Assembly (NCBI RefSeq): GCF_051148895.1
Contig: NZ_CP154625.1
Span: 2,790,001 to 2,854,000, forward strand
Length of the DNA stretch: 64,000 nucleotides
Source: Terrisporobacter vanillatitrophus
GTDB taxonomy: Bacteria > Bacillota > Clostridia > Peptostreptococcales > Peptostreptococcaceae
Direction: 5' to 3'
Shown: positions 44,042-53,905 of the stretch, in pieces
Numbering within the stretch: the stretch's first letter is position 1
Layout: each line of letters opens with the position of its first letter
The notes under the pieces: generated by a model
What the model was told of the DNA's origin: nothing
What the model saw: the letters and a program-made list of their open reading frames with translations, nothing else
Databases searched by the model: none
Program-made: the position numbers and the translations under genes

Positions 44042-44599
44042 TTAAACTCTTGATAAATATTCACCAGTTCTAGTGTCTATTTTTACTTTGTCACCTTCGT
44101 TTATAAATAAAGGTACTTGAACTACTGCACCTGTTTCAACTGTAGCTGATTTAGTTACGTTTGAAGCAGTGTCTCCCTTTATTCCTGGTTCAGTTTCAGT
44201 TACTGTTAATTCTGCAAAGTTTGGAGCTTCTACTTGGAATGGTTGTCCTTGGTAGAATCTTATAGTTGCTACTTCATTTTCTTTTAAGAATTTTATAGCA
44301 TCTTCAACTTGCTCATAGTTTAAAGGTATTTGATCATAAGTTTCCTCATCCATGAAGTAGTATAATTCACCATCATCATATAAGTATTGCATTTGCTTAG
44401 TCTCTATTAATGCTTTTGGGAATTTATCACTTGGGTTGAAAGCTTCTTCTCTTATAGCTCCTGTTTTTAAGTTTTTGTATTTTGTTCTTACGAAAGCTGC
44501 ACCTTTTCCTGGTTTAACGTGTTGGAAATCAACTATTAAACAAGGTTGTCCATCTTTTTCGAAAGTTACACCTTTTCTAAAATCTCCTGCTGTTACCAT
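44042..44599 (-). CDS. efp: Elongation factor P
   Basis: 185 residues, the usual EF-P length. Three beta-barrel domains, with the tip loop HVKPGKGAAF in which K32 is the residue modified in other bacteria. I use ATG 44599 because GGAGGA lies just upstream; a longer frame adds 24 unrelated residues. EF-P relieves ribosome stalling at polyproline. The gene has its own terminator. Confidence 0.95.
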   Translation of the reverse strand: MVTAGDFRKGVTFEKDGQPCLIVDFQHVKPGKGAAFVRTKYKNLKTGAIREEAFNPSDKFPKALIETKQMQYLYDDGELYYFMDEETYDQIPLNYEQVEDAIKFLKENEVATIRFYQGQPFQVEAPNFAELTVTETEPGIKGDTASNVTKSATVETGAVVQVPLFINEGDKVKIDTRTGEYLSRV

Positions 44600-44824
44600 A
44601 TCTGTTCCTCCATCTAAAAATTTGTCATCATATATGTATCGACGATATCTATTAACTTCATCCCAATACATATCATCCTATGAATTTAAATTTTTAATAT
44701 ACAATAAACTTATTGAGTAAATTGTATATTTTTACAAAATAATTTTTTCTCTTAATATAATATCATATATTAAGTTATTTAAACAAGTTTTTAACTAACT
44801 ACTTTATATATTTTTATAATTTAT

Positions 44825-45442
44825 CTATTTTTTTATACTAAGTGAAATAATTGAAATTATTTCTTCGCATATTTTTTCAACGCTTTTATTATTTGTGTCT
44901 ATTATCAAATCAGCTGAATTCAAATATTTTTCCTCTCTTTTCTTCATAAGAGATGATATGAATTCCACATTCATGTTATTATTTAATATTGGTCTTTCAT
45001 TACTAAACCTTACTCTATCATATACAGTTTCCGCAGTTGCAGTAAGTAATATTATTTTTCCTTGTTTTTTCATTAAATCAATATTTTCATCTCTTAATAC
45101 TATTCCACCTCCGCAAGATATTATAGTATTATCCATCTGGTTTAACATTCTTAAAGTTTCAGTTTCCAAATCTCTAAAATATGTTTCACCATGTTTTTCA
45201 AATATTTCAGGGATTGTCATTTTTTCTTTCTTTTCAATATATTGGTCTATTTCAATATATTTTCTATCTAATATTTTACTCAGATAAGAAGAAATTGTTG
45301 TTTTTCCTACTCCCATAAATCCTATAAAAAATATATTGTATTTAGCTAAATTTTCAATATCTATTTTTTTAAATTTATCTAGTATTTTTTCTGATTCATA
45401 GTTATTACTTTTATGTATATTTATGTCATTAGTCTTTTTCAT
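44825..45442 (-). CDS. aroK: Shikimate kinase
   Basis: 205 residues. NIFFIGFMGVGKTTISSYL carries Walker A; EIDQYIEKKEK and ERHG-like EKHGETYFRDLE, SCGGG and RPIL follow in the AroK order. An N-terminal extension of about 35 residues is unusual. It phosphorylates shikimate for chorismate synthesis. In related Clostridia aroK and efp are neighbours, so this gene belongs to the housekeeping side and not to the catabolic cluster that starts 150 bases upstream. Confidence 0.92.
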   Translation of the reverse strand: MKKTNDINIHKSNNYESEKILDKFKKIDIENLAKYNIFFIGFMGVGKTTISSYLSKILDRKYIEIDQYIEKKEKMTIPEIFEKHGETYFRDLETETLRMLNQMDNTIISCGGGIVLRDENIDLMKKQGKIILLTATAETVYDRVRFSNERPILNNNMNVEFISSLMKKREEKYLNSADLIIDTNNKSVEKICEEIISIISLSIKK

Positions 45443-45541
45443 TTATATTCACCCCATTTTATAGTAGTTTCTATAAATTATAGCATTTTATTACTTTTTT
45501 TTCAACAATTAGTCTTTTAAATAATATAAATACCCAATGAC

Positions 45542-45575
45542 AAAAAGGTCAACTTAATTTAAAGATGACCTTTTT
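45542..45575. terminator. Bidirectional terminator at the end of the shikimate-type operon
   Basis: AAAAAGGTCA (45542-45551) pairs with TGACCTTTTT (45566-45575). It lies 19 bases behind the monooxygenase-like gene and isolates the cluster from aroK. Confidence 0.85.
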
Positions 45576-45594
45576 CCTACATTATATAATATAA

Positions 45595-45891
45595 CTAATA
45601 AATCTCATACATTGTTTCATATTTGCTTACTTCAGATTCTTTTTCTTTTAAGTCTTTTAATTTAGGAACTATAGTTGTAAAATGCTCACTTTTATTGTGT
45701 ATCTCTATAGCTTCTTTATTTTCATATTTTTCCACAAATACAAATATATTTTTATAATTTAAATCTTGGCATAAATCATATGATATACAGCCTTTTTCTT
45801 TTCTAGTTTCTTTAACTAATTCTTCAGCATATTCTATAAATTTATCTACTTCATTACTTTTAACGTAATTTTTAGCTAATATGACTATCAT
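45595..45891 (-). CDS. Antibiotic biosynthesis monooxygenase (ABM)-domain protein
   Basis: 98 residues forming one ferredoxin-like ABM domain: EEKGC-like RKEKGCISYDL, FVFVEKYENKEAIEIHNKSEHF. YgiN-type members act on quinols or other small aromatic-like molecules without a cofactor; others are stress proteins. It is the last gene of the minus-strand operon with the MFS carrier, the dehydrogenase and the enoate reductase, so a role on a hydroaromatic or quinoid intermediate is plausible but not shown. Confidence 0.75.
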   Translation of the reverse strand: MIVILAKNYVKSNEVDKFIEYAEELVKETRKEKGCISYDLCQDLNYKNIFVFVEKYENKEAIEIHNKSEHFTTIVPKLKDLKEKESEVSKYETMYEIY

Positions 45892-45909
45892 ATTATCATC
45901 CCCTTATTT

Positions 45910-47142
45910 TTATGCTATTTGTTGTTTTTTATATTCTTTGTTTACATAAAGTGCAAGTAATACACCTATAAAAGTAACAACTATGTTAAGTAATATAACA
46001 TTAAGTGGTCCTTGTTGTGTTCCACCAACTTTAGTTAAGTAACTTGCAAGATTTAATACTGTGTAGTTAGCTATACTTGAAGCTATCATAACTATAGATG
46101 TTATCTTACCTTTATCATTTGGGAACATTTCATTTGCAGTTGATACACATAATTGTAATACCCCACCTGCTGCTGAATAACCTAAAACAAATCCTCCTAC
46201 AAGAACTATTGTTGGATTTTTTACGAAATATATAGCTATTAACATTAATGTAGCTATTGTTGGATATAATATTAATATTTTAACTGGCTTAATACCTTTT
46301 TTAATTAATACTGTTGACATTAATATTGCACATACAGTTCCTGCTGCATATAATGATTGTATTTTTGATGGATCTAATACTCCGTATAATTTTCCTAACT
46401 CTTGGTTACAGTTTAACCATATCATGAAAGTTGAAGAACAAGTAAATCCTATAGATACTAATGCTATACTAACTGGTGTAAATTTCATTTTTGCTTTTTT
46501 AACTGGCTCATTTGATTTAACTTCTTGATTTCCACTATTTTTTACAGGGAATGGAAGAAATGCTATTAATAAACCATCTATTGCTATTGCAGCTGCTGCC
46601 ACAAGGAATATTGTTTTAAATGGTAATGCTGATGTTGCTACAAATCCTATCATAAATGGTAATAAAAACTGAGCTACTGATATTGAGAATTTAGTAAACA
46701 TATTTGCTATAGAACCATTTTCCGGGAATATTTCCATACATGAAGGTGAAACACAAGTATCTAAGAATGAGTTAGCTATACCACCTACTATGGCAAACAT
46801 ATATCCTATTGTCATACTTGGTGAAAAAGCTATACCTCCAAGATACAATACATAACAAACTATACCTATAAGTCCACTTACTTTTCTACCAAACTTATCT
46901 GATATTGGACCAGAAAAAGGAAGTGATATTAAACGACCAAGACCTAATGCGGCTATAACTGCTATTACCATACTTACATCAAAAGTTCCATCTGCTAATT
47001 TTTCAGCTCCCCATTGAGCTGCAAGGTTTTGCTTGTATTGCCCCATTATTGACGCACCTATTCCATGTATAAAATAAGTAAAATAAAGGGCTACTGCTGT
47101 CGGGTAAAACTTTTTGTAATTAATCTTCGTTGTATTGTTCAT
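45910..47142 (-). CDS. MFS transporter of the shikimate-type cluster
   Basis: 410 residues, 12 membrane segments. The loop between segments 2 and 3 has the MFS motif GPISDKFGRKVSG. It lies 91 bases behind the first YdiB-like dehydrogenase gene. The context suggests import of shikimate, quinate or a similar hydroaromatic acid. GGAGG precedes the start. Confidence 0.82.
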   Translation of the reverse strand: MNNTTKINYKKFYPTAVALYFTYFIHGIGASIMGQYKQNLAAQWGAEKLADGTFDVSMVIAVIAALGLGRLISLPFSGPISDKFGRKVSGLIGIVCYVLYLGGIAFSPSMTIGYMFAIVGGIANSFLDTCVSPSCMEIFPENGSIANMFTKFSISVAQFLLPFMIGFVATSALPFKTIFLVAAAAIAIDGLLIAFLPFPVKNSGNQEVKSNEPVKKAKMKFTPVSIALVSIGFTCSSTFMIWLNCNQELGKLYGVLDPSKIQSLYAAGTVCAILMSTVLIKKGIKPVKILILYPTIATLMLIAIYFVKNPTIVLVGGFVLGYSAAGGVLQLCVSTANEMFPNDKGKITSIVMIASSIANYTVLNLASYLTKVGGTQQGPLNVILLNIVVTFIGVLLALYVNKEYKKQQIA

Positions 47143-47233
47143 AATACAATCCTCCTACATATTTTTATATTTTTTTATATTTTTTCTTCGTTAATTTCTT
47201 AACTTATAATTGCATAAAAAATTCATTTACTTA

Positions 47234-48100
47234 CTACTCTGCAAAATATTTTTCTTTTACTTCTTTTACTGGCATATCTTTTCCTGTAAATAGTTTGAAT
47301 GCTTCTACTCCTTGGTATAATAACATTCCCTTACCACCAATAACTTTACATCCCTTATCTTTTGCATCTAAAATCATTTTTGTTTTTATAGGATTATAAA
47401 CCACATCTGTAACTACTAAGTCTTTTCTAAATACATTAGTATCTAAAATATTTGTATCATTTTCATAAGGTTTCATCCCAACTAAAGTTGCATTTGTTAA
47501 TATATCACTGTTTGCTATTTCATCATATAATTTTTCAGTATCATCTAAATCGTATAAATTAACTATACACGTTGGAACTTCTTTCTTTATATCTTCTACA
47601 GTTTTTTCAGCTCTTTCAAAGAAATCATCCTTCTTACTAAATATAGATATTTCTCTGGCACCATCTAGAGCACATTGTACTTGAATAGCTGTAGCAGCTC
47701 CACCCGCTCCCAATATAGTTAATTTTTTATCCTTTACATAGACACCATTTTCTTTTAAATTTCTAACATATCCTTGTCCATCTGTAATATGTCCTATAAG
47801 TTTTCCATTTTCATTAACAATAGTATTACAAGCACCTACTATACGTGCTGCTGGAGATAGTTCATCCATATAGTCGCATACAGCACTTTTACACGGCATG
47901 GTTACATTTGCACCTTTCATATTAAATGTTTTAATAGCAGATATGGCATTTTCTACCTTATCCAGTTTTATATCAAATGCTAAATATTTATAGTCCATGT
48001 CTAATAACTCAAAACTATAATTGTACATCGCTGGTGATCCTGAATGTCCTACTGGTGATCCTATTAACCCTAACAATCCTGTTCTTCCTGTTATTTCCAT
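47234..48100 (-). CDS. Quinate/shikimate dehydrogenase (YdiB-like), paralogue 1
   Basis: 288 residues. S20 and S22 (GHSGSP), K71 (NVTMPCK), N92, T106-D107 and the Gln of LLYQGVEAF fall at the same positions as in E. coli YdiB. The cofactor loop reads GAGGAATAIQ and then FSKKDDFFERA, like the YdiB loop that allows NAD+, not the NRT.KA loop of NADP-specific AroE. The usual NTD is HITDG. It interconverts quinate/dehydroquinate or shikimate/dehydroshikimate. The operon context with carriers and an enoate reductase favours catabolism. Confidence 0.85.
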   Translation of the reverse strand: MEITGRTGLLGLIGSPVGHSGSPAMYNYSFELLDMDYKYLAFDIKLDKVENAISAIKTFNMKGANVTMPCKSAVCDYMDELSPAARIVGACNTIVNENGKLIGHITDGQGYVRNLKENGVYVKDKKLTILGAGGAATAIQVQCALDGAREISIFSKKDDFFERAEKTVEDIKKEVPTCIVNLYDLDDTEKLYDEIANSDILTNATLVGMKPYENDTNILDTNVFRKDLVVTDVVYNPIKTKMILDAKDKGCKVIGGKGMLLYQGVEAFKLFTGKDMPVKEVKEKYFAE

Positions 48101-48176
48101 TTTATTTCCCCCTAATTTTCATTTATTATCTCTGTTGCAAGCTTTAACAACAGAGATAATAATTTTTTAATCTAGA

Positions 48177-50102
48177 CTATATACTTAAAGCCACATCTAA
48201 AGCTTCAACTGTAGCGTTTAAAGCTCTTCTAGCTTTAACTGCATCTCCAATTACATAAGTATCTTTTATTATTTCTTTAACATTTTCACTAAGTGGATCA
48301 TAATTTCTAGAACCCATAGCAAGCACCACTGAATCAAATCCATGAGCTTCATGTTCACTTCCATCCTCTAGTGCGTAGTTAACTCCATCTTCTACAAATT
48401 GAGAAACTTTTGCTCCAGTTATTGTTTTGATTTTGTATTCTTCAAAATCTTTCATTAGATATTTTCTATGCTCAGATGCAACATCAGCTGCTACTGCATC
48501 TCTCATTTCTATTACTGTAACATCATGTTCTTGTTCTCCAAGGAATGCTGCAGTTTCTGCACCAACTAATCCTCCTCCTACAACTAGAACCTTTTTACCA
48601 CATGATTCTTTACCATCTAATAAGTTTATTGCATGTATAATTCCTGTATCATTTATACCTGGTATAGGAAGAACTAATGGAGTAGCTCCTGTTGCAATAA
48701 TTGCACTATCTGGGTTGATTTCCTTTATTAAATCTATTGTAACCTCTGTATTTAATTTGATTTCAACTCCATATAACTCACATTTAGCTATCAAATTACG
48801 AACTAAATTAGTTAAATCTCCTTTACCTGGTGGGTAAGCAGCAAGTCTCATTTGTCCACCTAGTGTATTTGTTTTTTCAATTAATGTAACTTTGTGACCT
48901 CTAGAGGCTGCCACCCAAGCAGCTTCCATTCCTCCAACTCCACCACCAACAACTAAAATATTTTTAATTTCTTTAGCTGGTTTTAATTCATCTTCACGAC
49001 CAACTAATGGATTACTTAGACATGTTAATGGTTTTCCTTGGAACATATTAGGTACACAACCTTGTAAGCATGCTATACATGGAGTCATTAATTCTAATTT
49101 TCCTTCTTTAGATTTATTTGGAGTTTCTGGATCAGCTATACTTTGACGACCAAACGCTACTAAGTCCGCTTTACCTTGATTAACCATTATCTCAGCAAAT
49201 TGAGGTTCAGTATAACGACCAACTGTTATTACTGGAATATTGACAGCTTGTTTTATTTTTGCTACTAAATCAGCACTAAATCCACCATGAACTGTAGTAG
49301 GAGCCCACATAAATTCATCATTTAAGTGAGTAGCACGTGATACATGTAATCCATCTACTTTACACTCTTCAGCTAAATAAGCTGCTATAGCTGTAGAATC
49401 TTCTGCACTTACTCCTCCTAATTTATCATCAGAAGCATTTATTCTGCATAATATAGCTATTGCTCCTTCAGTTTTCTTGCGTATATTTTCTAATATAAGG
49501 CGAGGAAGTCTCATTCTATTTTCAAAACATCCACCAAACTCATCAACACGTTTGTTAGTTCTTGGTGATATGAATGAACTTACTAAGTAACCATGAGCAC
49601 AATGAAGCTCTACTGCATCTATTCCTGCTTTTTTAGCACGAAGAGCTGCATCCCCATAAGCTTCTATTATTTGATATAATTCTTCTGTCGAAACTTCATC
49701 AGGAATTATGTGCCCTTGTTTAGTTGGAATAGGAGAAGCTGCTATTGGATTATGTCCAGCTATTTTAGCATTAACTTCTGGTCCAGCATGTTGTAATTGT
49801 ACAGAAACCTTTGCCCCATGCGCATGGCATGCATCTATTACAGTTTTAAAGCTTTCTATTGAATCGTCACTAAATAAACAAGGTTTTCTAGGTCCACCTT
49901 TCGATTTATTGTAAACAACAGTTGACTCTATTGTTATTAATCCAAATCCACCTTTAGCTCTTGCTTCATAGTAGTTTTTAGATTTTTCACTTAATGTACC
50001 ATCAGTATTTGCAAAATTATTTCCCATTGGTGGTACAACAAAACGGTTAGGCACTGTTATGGGACCTATTTGTATAGGTTTAAACATTGATTTGTATCTC
50101 AT
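48177..50102 (-). CDS. Fe-S flavoenzyme of the 2-enoate/2,4-dienoyl-CoA reductase family, paralogue 1
   Basis: 641 residues. Old-yellow-enzyme-type FMN barrel (1-330) with HCAHGYLVSSFISP and the usual RVDEFGG; [4Fe-4S] cysteines C342-x2-C345-x3-C349-x11-C361; then two dinucleotide folds, VVGGGVGGMEAAW and VVGGGLVGAETAAFLG, for FAD and NAD(P)H. Relatives reduce C=C bonds conjugated to a carboxyl group, which shikimate and dehydroshikimate possess. It lies between the TIM-barrel gene and the YdiB-like gene on the same strand. The substrate is inferred from context only. Confidence 0.85.
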   Translation of the reverse strand: MRYKSMFKPIQIGPITVPNRFVVPPMGNNFANTDGTLSEKSKNYYEARAKGGFGLITIESTVVYNKSKGGPRKPCLFSDDSIESFKTVIDACHAHGAKVSVQLQHAGPEVNAKIAGHNPIAASPIPTKQGHIIPDEVSTEELYQIIEAYGDAALRAKKAGIDAVELHCAHGYLVSSFISPRTNKRVDEFGGCFENRMRLPRLILENIRKKTEGAIAILCRINASDDKLGGVSAEDSTAIAAYLAEECKVDGLHVSRATHLNDEFMWAPTTVHGGFSADLVAKIKQAVNIPVITVGRYTEPQFAEIMVNQGKADLVAFGRQSIADPETPNKSKEGKLELMTPCIACLQGCVPNMFQGKPLTCLSNPLVGREDELKPAKEIKNILVVGGGVGGMEAAWVAASRGHKVTLIEKTNTLGGQMRLAAYPPGKGDLTNLVRNLIAKCELYGVEIKLNTEVTIDLIKEINPDSAIIATGATPLVLPIPGINDTGIIHAINLLDGKESCGKKVLVVGGGLVGAETAAFLGEQEHDVTVIEMRDAVAADVASEHRKYLMKDFEEYKIKTITGAKVSQFVEDGVNYALEDGSEHEAHGFDSVVLAMGSRNYDPLSENVKEIIKDTYVIGDAVKARRALNATVEALDVALSI

Positions 50103-50372
50103 AATTCTCCATCCTTTTTGTATATATTTTTAATAAAATTTATTTGGTTTATTTTTGTTAAGTTTTATATTTCAAATAAAACCAATAGGTTTTATATTGT
50201 TTTCAAAATCAAATAATTCTTTTGTATAATAATTAACATTAATATTTCTATTTAAATTAAAATTTCAAAATTATATTTGTCCTACTAGGTAAATTCATCT
50301 CGTAGTAATTTTTATTTTTAACTGCATGCCTCTTATTTGGTAGACATGCAGTTAATATTTAAAACATTATGT

Positions 50373-51233
50373 CTAAGCCAATTCTACATCTATTTCTTCT
50401 ATCATTTCAGGCCAAGCTTCTTTTAAAACTTTCATTGCATTTTCATATGTATATTTAGCTGCAAAGTCTACGCCTTTTTCAACATACTCATCGCATATTA
50501 CTTCTACACCTAATGCATTTGGTTTAATTCCTTTATCTCTTAACATCTTGCAAAATCCAACTGTATCTCCATATCCAACTCCTGGAGCTACTCTATCATG
50601 CATTGACTCATCTCTTAATACTTCTTTAGCATATGGTCTTGCTTGAACATCATTTATTTGAACAGATACGATTTTTTCTGCTGGTATCATATCAATTACA
50701 CCTTCATATGGTTGATTTGCTCTTACCCAGTGCCATGTATCTAATATTATCATGGCATTATCACATCCAGATTTTTCAACAACTTTCCAAGCTTTTTCAA
50801 GATTTGGAAGTCCACTGTATGGCATTGGTTCTACTCCAATTATATATTTTCCTGCTCTATGGCAAAGTTCTTTAAGCTTTTGTGCTGTATATTCTATTGA
50901 ATAGTTTTCCATAAGACCACAGTTTATTTGTTTTACTCCAAATAATTCACACATGTGAAAACACATTTGCTCTTTATATTTTTGTTCATATGATCTGTTT
51001 TCCTCAGCCCATTGAACTATATACTCAACTTCAGTAACCTTCATATCATGTTTTTCTAAAATTGCTAGTATATCCTCATCATAAAGTCCTTCATTTAAAG
51101 CATCAACATATATTTCAGCTCTAAGTCCAATTCCTTCATATCCAGCTTCTTTAGCAGCTATAACACGTTCTTCAAATTTACACTTATCCCCAAGTGTCCA
51201 TGAACTTACAGTAATAGGATGTTTTTTTGACAT
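50373..51233 (-). CDS. Sugar phosphate isomerase/epimerase-like TIM barrel
   Basis: 286 residues of the AP-endonuclease 2 superfamily. Likely metal ligands are E135 (GVEPMP), D165/H168 (LDTWHW), Q192 (VQIND) and E244 (GVEVI). 3-Dehydroshikimate dehydratases of the AsbF/QuiC type share this fold, and the neighbours handle shikimate-type acids, so dehydration of dehydroshikimate to protocatechuate is one candidate. Isomerases and epimerases of the same fold are the alternative. It heads the minus-strand operon and is divergent from a LysR gene. Confidence 0.75.
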   Translation of the reverse strand: MSKKHPITVSSWTLGDKCKFEERVIAAKEAGYEGIGLRAEIYVDALNEGLYDEDILAILEKHDMKVTEVEYIVQWAEENRSYEQKYKEQMCFHMCELFGVKQINCGLMENYSIEYTAQKLKELCHRAGKYIIGVEPMPYSGLPNLEKAWKVVEKSGCDNAMIILDTWHWVRANQPYEGVIDMIPAEKIVSVQINDVQARPYAKEVLRDESMHDRVAPGVGYGDTVGFCKMLRDKGIKPNALGVEVICDEYVEKGVDFAAKYTYENAMKVLKEAWPEMIEEIDVELA

Positions 51234-51397
51234 TTGTATTTCCCCCTAAAATTTAGAACTAATATAGTTATTAGTTGTTTGTTTTTTCTTATAGCCTATA
51301 AGTTATTTTAAGAATAATGTATGTTTTCGAAAACCGTTTTCTTGCATTCATCTAGATGACTATATTTATATATTATCATAGGATTTTTATAATAACC

Positions 51398-51419
51398 AAT
51401 TGATAATATTCTATCAATT
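51398..51419. promoter_or_regulatory. Inverted repeat in the LysR/operon divergent region
   Basis: AATTGATA-N6-TATCAATT lies midway in the 316-base region between the TIM-barrel gene and the LysR gene. Size and place fit a LysR-type operator. ACCAATTGATA recurs at 55713-55723. Confidence 0.5.
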
Positions 51420-51549
51420 CATTGATTTTATATATAGTTTTTAGTATATTTAGTTTAAGAAAATTCATTTTTACTTATATCCATATATTTAACTGTTTAC
51501 AATTAATGAATTAAAATAAATATTTATATTACAAAAAGGAGAGTTAATA

Positions 51550-52443
51550 TTGAATTTATATCATTTACGTTACTTTGTTACTTTAGCTCACTTAGAGCAT
51601 TACACCAAGGCAGCTCAGAAACTTTCTATTACTCAACCCAGTTTAAGTAATGCTATTTCTTTGTTAGAAGAAGAATTGGGAATTCGTTTATTTGAAAAAG
51701 AAGGTAGAAATGTAGTTTTAACTAAATATGGCAAGATATTCTTAAATAGTGTTGAAAAATCTTTAGATATACTAGACTCAAGTGTCAAAGAGTTAAAAAA
51801 TGTAGGTATGGGTGAAGGGAAAATTGACTTAGGATTTTTAAGAGCTTTAGGAACAGAATTTATTCCAAAAGTATGCCAAAATTTTTTAGATGAAGATCCT
51901 AATAAAGATATAAAATTTAATTTCAATACAGCATCCACTACCTCAGATATTATTGAAGGATTAAAAAACAGAAATTACGACATAGCATTTTGTTCCAAAA
52001 TAGAAAAAGAAGCAAATATTGATTTTACACCTGTAGCTAATCAAAAACTAGTTTTAATAGTTTCACTTGACCATCCATTAGCAAGTAAAGATTCTGTGGA
52101 CTTAAGAGAAACTATTAAATATCCTCAAATAATTTTTAGTGAAAAAAGTGGTCTTAGACCTATTATTGATAACTTATTTGAAAAAATAAATGAAAAACCT
52201 TCTATTTCTTATGAAGTTGAAGAGGATCAAGTAATTGCTGGATTAGTAGCTAAAAATTTTGGTATTGCAATAGTTCCATATATGAACATACTAAATTTCC
52301 TAGATGTTAAATCTTTGGATATAAACTATCCAAGTTGGGAGAGAAATTTCTATATTGCTAATCTAAAAGACACTTATTTATCACCAGCTGTTAGGGAGTT
52401 TAAAAACTTTGTAATCACTAACTACAATAAAAGCCAAATATAA
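51550..52443 (+). CDS. LysR-type regulator 1 of the shikimate-type cluster
   Basis: 297 residues. N-terminal winged helix (LEHYTKAAQKLSITQPSLSN) and a periplasmic-binding-like effector domain. The start is TTG 51550 behind AAGGAG. It is divergent from the operon at 45.6-51.2 kb and probably activates it with a hydroaromatic acid as effector. It is a paralogue of the regulator at 55757-56638. Confidence 0.9.
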   Translation: MNLYHLRYFVTLAHLEHYTKAAQKLSITQPSLSNAISLLEEELGIRLFEKEGRNVVLTKYGKIFLNSVEKSLDILDSSVKELKNVGMGEGKIDLGFLRALGTEFIPKVCQNFLDEDPNKDIKFNFNTASTTSDIIEGLKNRNYDIAFCSKIEKEANIDFTPVANQKLVLIVSLDHPLASKDSVDLRETIKYPQIIFSEKSGLRPIIDNLFEKINEKPSISYEVEEDQVIAGLVAKNFGIAIVPYMNILNFLDVKSLDINYPSWERNFYIANLKDTYLSPAVREFKNFVITNYNKSQI

Positions 52444-52498
52444 TATTAATACTTTATATAAAACTTTTATAGAGATTTAAATTAAATATAGTTTTATA

Positions 52499-53872
52499 TT
52501 AAGAATTATATTTTTCAATATCTAAGGTTCCTTCTGATTTAGATACTACTAATGCTGTTGCTGCATCTCCAATTACATTTAGAGAAGTAGTATACATATC
52601 CATAGGTCTATTAATAGCCAATAGTAAAGCATATGCTATAAGTGTAGCATCGTTATTATATCCCATTCCTGATATTACTGTAAATAATACTATCATTGAT
52701 GAACCTGGTGCAGATGGAGTACCTACTGATGCTATAAGAGCTAAAATAGCAATTAAAAGCATATTTCCTAGTGTTACTTTATAACCTGCACTGGCAGCTA
52801 TGAATACAGTACCAACCACTTGCATTATAGCTGTACCATTCATATTTATTGTCATTCCCAAAGGCAAAACAAAAGATGCAATATCTTTACTAACACCAAG
52901 CTCTTCTGTAGTAGTCTTTAAGTTTAGAGAAAGAGCAGCTGCAGATGAAGCTGCAGAAACAGCTAAAAGAGCAACTTTTGTTATTTTTTTCATAAATATT
53001 ATTGGATTTAAACCTGTTGTTATATAAATAAATGAACTATATAAAAACACTAGACATATGGATGCCGCTATAGTAACTGTTGCAAGATATGCAAAAGCGG
53101 GTCTAAGATGTTCTACTCCATATACTGCAAAAGTTCTTGATATTAAAACGAAAACAGCTATAGGGCCAAAATTATATATTACATAATTTAAAAATACAGT
53201 TATTATATTATTCAAATCAATAAATAATTTTTTTATAATTAGTATTTCACCTTCTAGTTTATTAATACAAAGTCCAATTACAGCACCCAAAAATACTACT
53301 GCTATAACACGACCATTAGTTATAAGTACAGTTCCTATGTTATTAGGTACAGCATCAAGTATTACCATTAAAGGATTTCCACTAGAAGCAACTTGACTAA
53401 CACCACTACCTGATATAGAAACATTAAATAATCCTAAGTTATAAGTAATAAAACCACATATTATGGCAATAATCAAAGCACATGTTGAAGTAGCTAAAAA
53501 ACCTAATAAAGTTTTTCCTGAAATACGTCCTAATTTTTTTGTATCACTAATTTGACACATTGCAATTGCTATAGAGGAAAAAATCATAGGTACTATTATT
53601 AACTGTAGACAATTTATAAATAGCTGCCCTATTATATAAAATATACCTATTGCATTTTTACCTTCTTCTACACTAATATCTTGAAAAAATAAATTATTTA
53701 TTACTGTCCAGACAGATTCATAGCCATGGGAGTTTAAATATTCTCTCAAAAGAAGTAATAATAAACCTGTAATTAATCCTACACCAAGAGCAATCCCCAT
53801 GTTTTTAGCTAATTTATTTACATTATTTTTATCATCATTTCGCTCAATATTTTCTATAGGTTTTGAAATCAT
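52499..53872 (-). CDS. Dicarboxylate/amino acid:cation symporter (DAACS family)
   Basis: 457 residues. IIVPMIFSSIAIAMCQ, the serine-rich stretch AVSAASSAAALSLN and MTINMNGTAI are the GltP/DctA hairpin and substrate-site motifs. It lies 33 bases behind aroD on the same strand, in an operon with the second YdiB-like gene. The context suggests uptake of a carboxylic acid for the cluster, though glutamate or dicarboxylates cannot be excluded. Confidence 0.85.
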   Translation of the reverse strand: MISKPIENIERNDDKNNVNKLAKNMGIALGVGLITGLLLLLLREYLNSHGYESVWTVINNLFFQDISVEEGKNAIGIFYIIGQLFINCLQLIIVPMIFSSIAIAMCQISDTKKLGRISGKTLLGFLATSTCALIIAIICGFITYNLGLFNVSISGSGVSQVASSGNPLMVILDAVPNNIGTVLITNGRVIAVVFLGAVIGLCINKLEGEILIIKKLFIDLNNIITVFLNYVIYNFGPIAVFVLISRTFAVYGVEHLRPAFAYLATVTIAASICLVFLYSSFIYITTGLNPIIFMKKITKVALLAVSAASSAAALSLNLKTTTEELGVSKDIASFVLPLGMTINMNGTAIMQVVGTVFIAASAGYKVTLGNMLLIAILALIASVGTPSAPGSSMIVLFTVISGMGYNNDATLIAYALLLAINRPMDMYTTSLNVIGDAATALVVSKSEGTLDIEKYNS

Positions 53873-53905
53873 AAAAAGCCCCTTTTCATTATAATAATAT
53901 TTTTA

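Noticed and set aside
44600..44671. N-terminal extension of elongation factor P by 24 codons
   Set aside because: No EF-P has it, and a strong GGAGGA is placed before ATG 44599. The extension is upstream untranslated sequence.
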